From JABCYV01 sp963696025 (lineage in GTDB: Bacteria; Acidobacteriota; Terriglobia; Terriglobales; Acidobacteriaceae): a DNA stretch of 28,151 bases. Positions 8,939 to 16,760 of this stretch are shown in pieces. Under the pieces are notes generated by a model, which saw nothing but the letters and a program-made list of their open reading frames with translations, was not told the origin of the DNA and made no database searches. Positions within the stretch are counted from its first letter, which is position 1. The number at the start of each line of letters is the position of its first letter. Location of the stretch: positions 1 to 28,151 of the forward strand of contig CAVOII010000002.1 in NCBI GenBank assembly GCA_963696025.1, read 5' to 3'. The translations under genes were made by a program, and so were the position numbers.

Positions 8939-9808
8939 ATGGGATCAGAAGTAGTTGAAGCAGCCGGTGCAATAAGAGATCAGCGGTCGGATATTGTAGA
9001 ACTGCCCGCACCGACGGCATGGCCGATTGTCCTGGCTTTCGGTTTCACATTGGTCTTCGCGGGATTGGTTACCAGCGTTTCCGTCAGCATGCTTGGAGCA
9101 GTCTTAACCATCGCTGGTTGCGTCGGCTGGTTTCGCGATGTGCTGCCGCGCGAAAAGCATGAGTCCGTGCCAGTAGTAGAGAAAGTGCCAGTTGTCGCCA
9201 CCACCCGCTCGCAGGTAGCTCGAATCGAATGGATGACCGAGGAACTTCACCGGGCGCGACTGCCTCTGGAGATTTATCCGATTTCAGCCGGCGTCAAGGG
9301 CGGCTTAGCAGGCAGTGTGGCCATGGCGGTTCTGGCAATGCTTTATGGAGTTATCAGCGGTCGGGGCATCTGGTACCCGATCAATCTTTTGTCCGCTGGA
9401 TTCTTTCCGGCCAGAGCGACTGTAGAGCAAATCGCAGCTTTTCATTGGGACGCTTTCATCATTGCTACGATCGTCCACCTGATTTGTTCTTTGCTCGTCG
9501 GGCTTCTCTACGGTGCTGCGCTTCCGATGTTTCCGCGCCGTCCGATTCTGTTTGGCGGGGTGATCGCCCCAGTCCTGTGGACTGGCCTGATTCACAGCAT
9601 CCTGGAAGCGCTAGACCCCGTCCTCAACCAACGGATTGATTGGCTCTGGTTCGTCATTTCTCAGATCGGCTTCGGTGTTGTTGCCGGCATTGTAGTTTCC
9701 AGACAAGAGCGCGTGCGCACCTGGCAATTCCTGCCCTTCGCGGTCCGTGCCGGAATCGAAGCACCGGGAGCAATGGACGAGAAGAACGGAGAGAGTCACC
9801 GACAATGA
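8939..9808 (+). CDS. Membrane protein with cytochrome-oxidase subunit-IV-like N-terminus and unknown C-terminal membrane domain
   Basis: Not a standard named gene. About the first 75 residues (LPAPTAWPIVLAFGFTLVF...GWFRDVLPREKHE) form two helices. They resemble the small subunit-IV-like proteins coded after subunit III in caa3 clusters. From about residue 115 (YPISAGVKGGLAGSVAMAVLAMLYG) a second domain has about four hydrophobic segments, with conserved-looking WYPINLL, FHWDAFIIATIVHL and LWTGLIHSILEALDPVLNQRIDW. A charged linker (about residues 80-105) joins the halves. GGAAGG precedes the ATG, and the gene overlaps the next one by four bases. Its place in the run suggests an accessory subunit or assembly partner of the oxidase or the Rieske/b complex; that is inference from context only. 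Confidence 0.8.
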   Translation: MGSEVVEAAGAIRDQRSDIVELPAPTAWPIVLAFGFTLVFAGLVTSVSVSMLGAVLTIAGCVGWFRDVLPREKHESVPVVEKVPVVATTRSQVARIEWMTEELHRARLPLEIYPISAGVKGGLAGSVAMAVLAMLYGVISGRGIWYPINLLSAGFFPARATVEQIAAFHWDAFIIATIVHLICSLLVGLLYGAALPMFPRRPILFGGVIAPVLWTGLIHSILEALDPVLNQRIDWLWFVISQIGFGVVAGIVVSRQERVRTWQFLPFAVRAGIEAPGAMDEKNGESHRQ

Positions 9809-10545
9809 AGGGACGCGTCATTCTCGTTGGTGCAACATTCGTTGCGCTCCTTACCTGCGCAGCCTGCACCAGTTCCCCTGGTGCCCCGCGAGCTGACTTG
9901 GAGGTGGTTCCACCAAGCGAAATAGTCGACTTCAATCTCCTCTATGCACAGAACTGCGCGGGATGCCACGGCGCGAACGGCAGGGGCGGAGCAGCCATGG
10001 CTCTGGCAAATCCAGTTTTTCTAGCAATCGCAGACGACACCGCAATTCGCCGCACTGCCGCAAACGGAGTACATGGCACGTCGATGCCTGCCTTTGCGCA
10101 GAGTGCGGGCGGAATGCTGACCGACAAGCAAGTCAACGCCATTGTGCGGGGAATCCGATCCTGGGCAAACCCCGATGCGCTCGGCGACACGACTCCGCCG
10201 GGCTATGCAGCGTCGGCGGCTGGTGATCCGCAGCGTGGCGCCGATGCTTATCGAACGTACTGCTCTTCCTGTCATGGAGTGGACGGCCGGGGAGGGAGCA
10301 AGGCCAGTTCGATCGTAGATGGGTCGTACCTGGCTCTGGTGAGTGACCAACAACTTCGCACCATAGTAATCGCAGGCCGGCCCGAGTTAGGTGCACCGGA
10401 CTGGCGCGGTGACGTCGAGGGTCGACCCATGTCGGCGCAGGAGATTTCCGATGTGGTGGCGTGGCTCTCCAGCCAACGGCCGCGGTTGCCCGGCCAGCCC
10501 TACCCGATTTCCTCCCTGGACCCTGCAAAAGGAGAACTTCGATGA
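9805..10545 (+). CDS. Exported diheme cytochrome c, probable lipoprotein
   Basis: A 246-residue protein with a hydrophobic N-terminal signal ending in cysteines (LLTCAACTSS), so probably a lipid-anchored periplasmic protein, although the lipobox is imperfect. It carries two cytochrome c domains: CAGCH at 51-55 and CSSCH at 153-157. Candidate Met ligands lie in GTSMPAF and GRPMSA. It probably shuttles electrons between the quinol-oxidising complex and the caa3 oxidase. It may stand in for cytochrome c1, which is absent here. The frame is open further upstream to 9640, but the signal peptide starts at the ATG at 9805, which overlaps the previous stop as ATGA. It also overlaps the next gene by four bases. 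Confidence 0.92.
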   Translation: MKGRVILVGATFVALLTCAACTSSPGAPRADLEVVPPSEIVDFNLLYAQNCAGCHGANGRGGAAMALANPVFLAIADDTAIRRTAANGVHGTSMPAFAQSAGGMLTDKQVNAIVRGIRSWANPDALGDTTPPGYAASAAGDPQRGADAYRTYCSSCHGVDGRGGSKASSIVDGSYLALVSDQQLRTIVIAGRPELGAPDWRGDVEGRPMSAQEISDVVAWLSSQRPRLPGQPYPISSLDPAKGELR

Positions 10546-11087
10546 GTGTGGAAAACGGAATATCCAGACGAGTGATGCTGGTGAAACTCGGCTTGTTGCT
10601 TAACGGTATCGTCGGCGTTTTTTTGGCCGTGCCGATCATGCGCTATCTGCTTTCGCCGGTGATTCGGGAAAAGAAGTTTGGTTACGAATCGTGGCTGTCT
10701 CTCGGCGGCTTGGAACAGTTCCCCGCCGGGCAGACTCGTCTCGCCACCTATCGAAATCCTGTGGTCAGTTCGTGGGACGGAGAAACCGGCGACATCGCAT
10801 GCTGGGTTCGAAACGTCGACGATCGTAATTTCCAAATCTTCGCCATCAATTGCGCGCACCTGGGGTGCCCGGTTCGCTGGTTCGCCCAGTCGAACCTCTT
10901 TATGTGTCCGTGCCATGGAGGAGCTTATTACCAGGATGGTTCGCGGGCTTCCGGACCTCCCGAGCGGGGATTGTTCCAGTACCACTACAAGATTGAGAAT
11001 GGGAAGCTTTTCATTAAAGCTGGAGAAATGCCGACCCCCGGTCAGCCTGTAGCGAGTAAGGCGGGAAAGAAGACGACATGCGCCTGA
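10542..11087 (+). CDS. Rieske [2Fe-2S] protein of a bc/b6f-like complex
   Basis: The iron-sulfur subunit that takes the first electron from quinol at the positive side of the membrane. The 181-residue protein starts with a twin-arginine-like sequence (SRRVMLVK) followed by one hydrophobic helix (about residues 13-37), as expected for a Tat-inserted Rieske protein. The cluster motifs are complete: CAHLGC with Cys104, His106 and Cys109, and CPCHGG with Cys122, Cys124 and His125. Cys104/His106 and Cys122/His125 would bind the cluster, while Cys109 and Cys124 would form the disulfide. The SGPPERGL stretch is the usual proline loop. The start overlaps the upstream stop (ATGA) and the end overlaps cytochrome b by ten bases. 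A Tat pair of genes lies 6 kb downstream. Confidence 0.95.
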   Translation: MSVENGISRRVMLVKLGLLLNGIVGVFLAVPIMRYLLSPVIREKKFGYESWLSLGGLEQFPAGQTRLATYRNPVVSSWDGETGDIACWVRNVDDRNFQIFAINCAHLGCPVRWFAQSNLFMCPCHGGAYYQDGSRASGPPERGLFQYHYKIENGKLFIKAGEMPTPGQPVASKAGKKTTCA

Positions 11088-12556
11088 TTCAAAAGCTCGG
11101 CGACTGGTTCGATCTACGGCTACAGCTGGGTACGCCGATTCGGGAGACCGCGGAGCATCCGGTCCCGCGCGAGACGGCAAGCTGGTTCTATGTTTTCGGC
11201 AGCGCCGCGCTCACGTGTTTCATGCTCCAGGTTGTCACAGGAATACTGCTCGCGCTGATCTACGTGCCCTCCGCGGGAGAGGCGTGGAACAGCCTCCAGA
11301 CGCTCAATCACGGTATCTCCTTGGGTTGGTTCATACGAGCCCTGCACGGCTGGGGCTCGAACTTCATGGTCGCGATTGTCCTGATCCATATGGTGCAAGT
11401 CTTCCTCTTTGGGGCGTACAAGTTTCCTAGAGAACTCACCTGGATGGTCGGCGTTCTTCTTTTACTCGTAACGCTCGGCATGGCGTTTACTGGCCAAGTA
11501 TTGCGATTTGACCAGGACGCATATTGGGGATTGGGCATCGGGGCATCGATCGCAAGTCGGTTTCCGGTAATCGGACCCTGGGCGGTCAATCTCATGCTCG
11601 GAGGCCCGATCATTGCGGGCGCAACGCTTTCACGATTCTTCGCACTGCACGTTTTTGTAATCCCCGGGTTGCTCATTGCCTTCGTCGGCGTGCACGTGCT
11701 CATGGTGCTGAAATTAGGAATCAACGAATGGCCTATGCCCGGACGCATCGTTCGGCGCGCCACGTATTTGCAGGAATATCATGAGTTGACGCACAAGCAT
11801 GGCGTGCCGTTCGTGCCTGGCGCGGTGTGGAAGGACATCGTTTTCTCTGGTTTCATCCTTCTGTCAATCACTGCTTGCGCTGTCTATTTTGGCCCCTTTG
11901 GTCCGGGTGGCCAGCCAGATCCGACGATTATTCAGACATCCCCGCGTCCCGACTTCTTCTTTTTGTGGTTGTATGCGCTACTGTCCTTCTTGCCACCGTC
12001 AGCCGAGACACCCATACTGCTGATCGGTCCCGCCATCGGAATCATTGTCCTGCTGACACTTCCGTTAGTGGCGGGCGAAGGGGAGAAGAGCTGGAAGCGC
12101 AGGCCAATCGCTGTCCTCACGATTCTGCTGATTGCGGTGTCCCTCGGCACTCTGACCCATTTGGCTGAGCGCACCCCATGGAGCCCAATCATGGACGCAT
12201 GGAGCAGCCAGCCCATTCCGCCAGAGTACCTGCAAGGTCGGACGGCCTTGGAGCGTCGGGGAGCGCTCGTTTTTCAGGCAAAGCAATGTCACAACTGTCA
12301 TTCGCTGGAAAACAAAGGAGGTCAGCGCGGACCCGCTCTCGACCGGGTCGCGTTACGTCTTAACGAAGATCAGCTCATTCGCCAGGTGATCCAGGGTGGG
12401 GGAAATATGCCCGCCTACGGAAAAAACCTCAGTCCGGCGGAGACAACTGCACTGGTGTCATTTCTTAAGACCTTGCATCCGGCCAATCAAACGCCAGCAC
12501 GCGATGCTTCTCGAGCGGTGACGCTCGGCGCAAGCGAGGTCAAACCACGCCCCTAG
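11078..12556 (+). CDS. Cytochrome b (b6 plus subunit IV) fused to C-terminal cytochrome c
   Basis: The quinol-oxidising membrane core. The first about 215 residues align by eye with chloroplast cytochrome b6 (LTCFMLQVVTG, PRELTWMVGV, TGQVLRFDQ, SRFFALHVFVIP). The b-heme His pairs are 90/104 (13 residues between) and 191/206 (14 between), the b6-type spacing. Residues about 250-360 form a three-helix subunit-IV-like part. There the Qo motif PEWY reads PDFF (291-294). A cytochrome c domain follows, with CHNCH (404-408) and candidate ligand Met444. The residue equivalent to Cys35 of b6, which binds heme cn covalently, appears to be Val39. All parts lie in one 492-residue protein. The ATG overlaps the Rieske gene. 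Identification is firm; the substitutions come from hand alignment. Confidence 0.93.
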   Translation: MRLIQKLGDWFDLRLQLGTPIRETAEHPVPRETASWFYVFGSAALTCFMLQVVTGILLALIYVPSAGEAWNSLQTLNHGISLGWFIRALHGWGSNFMVAIVLIHMVQVFLFGAYKFPRELTWMVGVLLLLVTLGMAFTGQVLRFDQDAYWGLGIGASIASRFPVIGPWAVNLMLGGPIIAGATLSRFFALHVFVIPGLLIAFVGVHVLMVLKLGINEWPMPGRIVRRATYLQEYHELTHKHGVPFVPGAVWKDIVFSGFILLSITACAVYFGPFGPGGQPDPTIIQTSPRPDFFFLWLYALLSFLPPSAETPILLIGPAIGIIVLLTLPLVAGEGEKSWKRRPIAVLTILLIAVSLGTLTHLAERTPWSPIMDAWSSQPIPPEYLQGRTALERRGALVFQAKQCHNCHSLENKGGQRGPALDRVALRLNEDQLIRQVIQGGGNMPAYGKNLSPAETTALVSFLKTLHPANQTPARDASRAVTLGASEVKPRP

Positions 12557-12564
12557 GCTTACCC

Positions 12565-13449
12565 ATGTCCGAAGCCCATCTGCACTCGCAAGCATCGCGG
12601 CTCGCGCTCGCCGTCACATTTGGCCTTGTCATAAGTGCATTGGTCTATTTACGGGGCTGGCTTCGTCTTCGAAGTGCGTTCCCAAATCTCATCTCCACTT
12701 GGCGGCTTGCGGCATGTATGGCCGGACTGTTGTTAACTTGGGCTGCCACGGCCTCTCCGCTCGCAGCACTTGATCATGAGTCGCTTACCATTCACATGGT
12801 GAAGCATCTTTTGTTGATGACGATAGCGGCTCCTCTGATCTTGGCTGGGGCGCCGGGCTCGGTGCTCTGGCCTGGACTCCCGGCACGATTCATTCAAAGC
12901 GACACTCGCTTCGCCGACCCCGCTGTGAGACCGCTTGAACGCTGCCCCGGGCTTGTTGTCTTGTGCTGGATGGCGGGAACCGCAACTGTGATCGGGTGGC
13001 ATCTTCCTTCAGCGTTTCAACTAGGTATGCGGTCACAATGGGTGCATAACGTCGAGGACGCGTGCTTCCTGTTGGCTGGTCTCCTGTTCTGGTGGCCCGT
13101 CGCGTTGGCGGGGGCACCGAAGTCACCTCGGTGGTCGGTAGCGTTATATCTTTTCTTGGCCACGTTGCCCTGCGACATTCTGTCTGCATTCCTCGTCTTC
13201 TGTAATCGTCTGGTTTATGTGCACTACCTTTCCACAACTCAACTGTTTGGGCTGTCCCCTCTCCAGGACCAGGAGAGTGCTGGCGCACTGATGTGGGTGT
13301 GGGTAACGTTTGCGTATCTGATTCCTGCAGTCGTCGTCACAATGAAGATGCTCTCGCCCACGAATGAACAGTCGCCCAACCCACCGCAAGCCGAGTGGGC
13401 AACCCTCGCGGTACGGTCAACGAATGCGACAGAGGCGGAGGTGCTATAG
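12565..13449 (+). CDS. ctaG: CtaG-type cytochrome c oxidase assembly protein (caa3 family)
   Basis: A 294-residue polytopic membrane protein of the Bacillus-type CtaG family (caa3_CtaG), implicated in caa3 oxidase maturation; it is unrelated to the Cox11 copper chaperone that shares the name. Visible signatures are LDHESLTIHMVKHLLLMTIAAPLILAG, several further hydrophobic segments, and PLQDQESAGALMWVWVTFAYLIPAVVV near the C-terminus. It starts eight bases after cytochrome b and closes the collinear respiratory gene run. The next gene is on the opposite strand and convergent, with 128 bases between them in which I see no clear terminator. Confidence 0.85.
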   Translation: MSEAHLHSQASRLALAVTFGLVISALVYLRGWLRLRSAFPNLISTWRLAACMAGLLLTWAATASPLAALDHESLTIHMVKHLLLMTIAAPLILAGAPGSVLWPGLPARFIQSDTRFADPAVRPLERCPGLVVLCWMAGTATVIGWHLPSAFQLGMRSQWVHNVEDACFLLAGLLFWWPVALAGAPKSPRWSVALYLFLATLPCDILSAFLVFCNRLVYVHYLSTTQLFGLSPLQDQESAGALMWVWVTFAYLIPAVVVTMKMLSPTNEQSPNPPQAEWATLAVRSTNATEAEVL

Positions 13450-13577
13450 ACGTGGCGACCGAACCCATCCTTAACAGGTCAATGTCGGCAGAGTTTTCTT
13501 TACCAACGGTCACGTATGGCATTGAGATTCTCCTTTGGCGTTTTTTAGTAAGTGATGAAATCTGCAGCTATCCCAAA

Positions 13578-14780
13578 TCATTTCTTGTCGACGGAAAACT
13601 TGTACACCGTGCGCGAATGGTAGGTCTGGCCCGGTCTCAAAATGGTTGACGGAAAGCTGGGATGATTCGGCGAGTCCGGGAAATGCTCAGTCTCGAGAGC
13701 AAATGCATAATGCTGTTTATAGACGCGCCCCTGCTTTCCGGTGATCGTCCCGTCGAGAAAGTTCGCTGAATAAAATTGCAGGCCCGGTTCTGTGGTATAG
13801 ATTTCCAGGATGCGGCCTGTTGACGGCTCGTGCACGCGAGCCGCAAGTTCCAGGCCGGGGTCCTGGCGATTGATCACAAAATTGTGATCGTAGCCGTTGG
13901 CCAGCACCATCTGTTCATAAGCATCGCTGATACGGGCTCCGATCGGATCTGATTTGGTGAAGTCCAGCGGTGTTCCCTGGACTGGACGCATCTCGCCGGT
14001 GGGAATCAAGTTTTTGTCGACGGGTGTAAAGCGATCCGCATTGATCAAGAGTTCATGAGCCAGCACGTCCCCCGTCCCTTGTCCAGCAAGGTTGAAATAT
14101 CCATGCGAAGTAAGGTTCACCGGGGTAGCTTTATCGGTGGTAGCCTCGTAGTCGATTGTGAGTTCGTCTGAATCAGCGAGAGCGTAGGTAACTTTCGTCT
14201 TGAGATTCCCAGGAAAGCCCTCCTCACCGTCTTTACTGGTGTAGCGAAGAACCAGAGCAACACCGGTTTTGTTCTCCGAGGGCTCAGCCTGCCAAAGTCT
14301 CTTGTCGAACCCCTTCACGCCGCCGTGCAGCGTATTCGGCCCGTTATTCTTCGGAAGCGTGTATTCCACCCCGTCGAGCGTGAACTTGCCATTGGCGATA
14401 CGATTCGCGTACCGGCCGATGATCGATCCAAAATGCGGGTCGTTGATGAAATAGGGCTCCAGGCTATCGAAGCCGAGCACGACGTCGTCGAATTTGCCAT
14501 TTCTGTCGGGAACACGCAGTGACAGAACGATTGCGCCAAAGTTCATGACGCGCACTTCCAAGCCGTGCGGATTCGACATGGTATAAACATCGACGGGATT
14601 GCCCTCAGGCGTTTTCCCAAAAGCTTCTTTTTTGAACGCAGGCTTGCCCGCGGCAGAGGGCGCCTGTGCGAAAGATACGGAGCCTACAAGGCAGACTACG
14701 AGAAGGGCGATCACAATCAAGGTTTGAACCGCGGAGTTTGCTCTTTCAAACGTCACTTCCAGCAGGCTAGGCGTCTTCAT
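13578..14780 (-). CDS. galM: Aldose 1-epimerase (mutarotase), exported
   Basis: Interconverts alpha and beta anomers of aldoses such as glucose and galactose. The family motifs are GRYANRIANGKFTLDG, NTLHGG (His152), the catalytic His in NLTSHGYFNLAG (His226), NGYDHNFV, and the catalytic Glu in ALETEHFPDSPN. Unlike cytoplasmic GalM (about 340 residues), this 400-residue protein has an N-terminal hydrophobic segment (about residues 19-38) ending SVSFAQA. That is a signal peptide, so it probably acts in the periplasm. The ATG at 14780 is preceded by GAGAGG. It lies downstream of transaldolase on the same strand, but a stem-loop repeat sits between them. Confidence 0.93.
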   Translation of the reverse strand: MKTPSLLEVTFERANSAVQTLIVIALLVVCLVGSVSFAQAPSAAGKPAFKKEAFGKTPEGNPVDVYTMSNPHGLEVRVMNFGAIVLSLRVPDRNGKFDDVVLGFDSLEPYFINDPHFGSIIGRYANRIANGKFTLDGVEYTLPKNNGPNTLHGGVKGFDKRLWQAEPSENKTGVALVLRYTSKDGEEGFPGNLKTKVTYALADSDELTIDYEATTDKATPVNLTSHGYFNLAGQGTGDVLAHELLINADRFTPVDKNLIPTGEMRPVQGTPLDFTKSDPIGARISDAYEQMVLANGYDHNFVINRQDPGLELAARVHEPSTGRILEIYTTEPGLQFYSANFLDGTITGKQGRVYKQHYAFALETEHFPDSPNHPSFPSTILRPGQTYHSRTVYKFSVDKK

Positions 14781-14878
14781 AGGGGGCCTCTCTGTAAAAA
14801 GTGAGCGAGTTGCTAACCGTTTCTGACCGCGTCCTCGGAGTGCCTGAGGGGAAAGCCGGTATTGCCATTGAGCGGTAG

Positions 14879-14899
14879 GGCACGGCTGGAAGCCGTGCC
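14879..14899. repeat. Perfect 9-bp stem-loop, REP-like
   Basis: GGCACGGCT, loop GGA, AGCCGTGCC: a perfect nine-base-pair stem with a three-base loop, between tal and galM. There is no T-run on either side, so it does not look like a simple intrinsic terminator. I recall similar palindromes scattered in acidobacterial genomes. It could stabilise or end the upstream tal transcript. Confidence 0.65.
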
Positions 14900-14939
14900 G
14901 TCGCCAAAACGTTGGAGTACGCTAAAAGCGGGCCGTCAC

Positions 14940-15911
14940 TCAACCGACTTTTTCGGCAACCTGAGACATCGCGTAGTCTTCCAGGTGACGTGCGTCACCG
15001 TTAAATTTGCGGATGCCTTCGGCCAGCTTCTCTGTCGCCATTGCGTCCTCGTTGTGCATCCAGCGGAAGGTTTTCTCGTCGAGGTTGAAGCGTTCTTCCT
15101 TACTGGCTTTCGCTTTTACCGGATCTAGTTTTCGGTCTAGCGTTCCCTCGGTCTGCTCCAACTTGTCGAGAAGATCCGGGCTGATGGTGAGCAAATCGCA
15201 TCCCGCCAGGCGGAGGATCTGATTCATATTGCGGAAACTTGCCCCCATTACCTGGGTTTTGTAACCGTATTTCTTGTAGTAGTTGTAGATGCGAGTGACG
15301 GACGCAACGCCAGGATCTTGGTCCTCAGGAATCTCAGCGCCACCCTTCTCTTTCTTATACCAGTCGTAAATGCGGCCGACGAATGGCGAAATCAAGGTTA
15401 CTCCGGCTTCGGCGCACGCCACGGCCTGGGCAAAGCTGAACAGAAGCGTCAGATTGCAGTGAATGCTTTCTTTCTCCAGAAGCTCGGCTGCCCGAATGCC
15501 CTCCCATGTGCTGGCAATCTTAATCAGAATGCGTTCGCGGGCCACACCCTTCTTCTCGTAGAGCGAGATCAGCTTGTGGGCTTTGGCGACGGTCCCCTTG
15601 GTATCGAAGCTCAAGCTAGCGGCGACCTCGGTAGAGACACGGCCGGGGACCACCTTGAGAATCTCGCATCCGAACAGGACGAAGAGTCGATCAATGAACT
15701 CTTCCGCCATTTCTTCGTGACGACCGCCCCGCTCCAGTGCAATTTCGCTAGCCTCTTCCACCAAGCGCCGGTAGACGGGCATCTGGGCGGCGTGAAAAAG
15801 AAGCGACGGATTAGTGGTGGCGTCTTGCGGGCGGTGCTTGGCAATGGCCTCGATATCACCCGTGTCGGCTACCACGGTCGTGTATTGCTTTAAGGACTCA
15901 AACAGCGTCAT
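14940..15911 (-). CDS. tal: Transaldolase
   Basis: A class I enzyme of the non-oxidative pentose-phosphate pathway that moves a dihydroxyacetone unit from sedoheptulose-7-phosphate to glyceraldehyde-3-phosphate. The 323-residue length matches the TalB (subfamily 1) form. Diagnostic stretches are DATTNPSLL, the Schiff-base lysine in ILIKIASTWEGI (Lys131), CNLTLLFSFAQAVACAEAGVTLISPFVGR, and KTQVMGASFRN. The start is well supported: TAGGAG lies seven bases before the ATG at 15911. It belongs to the same pathway as zwf and pgl at the other end of the respiratory block. Confidence 0.96.
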   Translation of the reverse strand: MTLFESLKQYTTVVADTGDIEAIAKHRPQDATTNPSLLFHAAQMPVYRRLVEEASEIALERGGRHEEMAEEFIDRLFVLFGCEILKVVPGRVSTEVAASLSFDTKGTVAKAHKLISLYEKKGVARERILIKIASTWEGIRAAELLEKESIHCNLTLLFSFAQAVACAEAGVTLISPFVGRIYDWYKKEKGGAEIPEDQDPGVASVTRIYNYYKKYGYKTQVMGASFRNMNQILRLAGCDLLTISPDLLDKLEQTEGTLDRKLDPVKAKASKEERFNLDEKTFRWMHNEDAMATEKLAEGIRKFNGDARHLEDYAMSQVAEKVG

Positions 15912-16141
15912 TGTTTTCTCCTAATTATTCAGGCGCGACAGCCTGGAACTTCTCAATTATTTCCTACACTGGCAATCCTACTACTTTCAAGTTGAGTGAC
16001 CTTGGCCAGGCGGCGGCGATGGCGGCTTGCGCCGCTGAACTGGGCGCCGAGGAAGTTCTTCGTACAATCCCAGGCAACTGCGATGCATGTAGTCCGACCT
16101 TCAAAGCAGAGTAAGTTCATGTTGTCATCCTGTACTCTATT

Positions 16142-16469
16142 CCTTCCCATACCATGGAAGTCCTTGGCAGCTATCCATGGCCCGGCAATGTGCGCGAACT
16201 GCGAAATTTTATTGAGCGGGCGGTAATCCTCTTGCCCGGGAGCGCCCTCCGGCCTCCTCTTGCCGAACTGAAACAAGCAACGGTTCAAAGACTGAAACAA
16301 GCAACGGTTCAGAGCCCCAGTTCAAAACTGAGTACTCTCGAAGAAGCTGCTATCCGAGAATCCAACTGTCATTGGTGGACCGAATGGAGCGGCGGCGCGG
16401 TTGGGGATGAAACCGACAACTTTGGTCTATCGAATACGCAAGCTGAATATCCCGTGTCGTCCGCAGTGA
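16142..16469 (+). pseudogene. Remnant of an NtrC-family sigma-54-dependent activator (C-terminal end)
   Basis: The coded segment IPSHTMEVLGSYPWPGNVRELRNFIERAVILLPGS...LRPPLAELK is the end of an AAA+ sigma-54 interaction domain, FhlA/NtrC-like. The frame then breaks near 16367. From 16368 the shifted frame reads VIGGPNGAAARLGMKPTTLVYRIRKLNIP and stops at 16467-16469, which is the Fis-type helix-turn-helix. So the DNA holds both AAA+ tail and DNA-binding domain, but out of phase. No Walker A, GAFTGA or sensor domain is visible upstream; a stop at 16112-16114 precedes the fragment. It is a decayed gene, not a functional regulator. It also contains an in-frame 24-base duplication. Confidence 0.85.
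16267..16314 (+). repeat. Tandem 24-bp duplication inside the regulator remnant
   Basis: Two adjacent 24-base units (16267-16290 and 16291-16314) differ at one position and add eight residues in frame (LKQATVQ repeated). It looks like a slippage duplication in a gene no longer under selection. Confidence 0.85.
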
Positions 16470-16726
16470 TGCGCATCGCGGGATTGAGGCTAGGTATTGC
16501 AATATCTACCGCGAGTTAAAGGGTGCTTGATGTGGCGCATTAGTTCCAAGATGTTTACCTTGCAGCAGGTCTTGATCATGGCCTACAGGAACGTCCTGGA
16601 AGGAAGGTCATATACCCAGGTCCCGGACAGGGCAGACATCCGGCCGTTTTCGCGAGGTGAGAACGCAACCGACCCCGAGTGCCAGCATTACAAGACAATA
16701 GCAATGCGCTCAGTGCGCAACCCGCT
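16470..16726. other. Non-coding stretch between regulator remnant and tat genes
   Basis: Together with 15912-16141 upstream of the remnant, this is the only sizeable gene-free area. The open frames here (for example 16497-16934 on the + strand, which runs antisense through tatB) have no recognisable protein character and no ribosome binding site I trust. I see no RNA gene. Confidence 0.5.
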
Positions 16727-16750
16727 TTCCCCACCCGCGAGGGTGGGGAA
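16727..16750. repeat. Perfect 10-bp stem-loop next to tatB
   Basis: TTCCCCACCC, loop GCGA, GGGTGGGGAA: ten paired bases and a four-base loop, eleven bases beyond the tatB stop. No T-run follows on the minus strand. It may be a REP-like element or a 3' end stabiliser for the Tat/ferritin transcript. Confidence 0.65.
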
Positions 16751-16760
16751 GGCCGCATCC

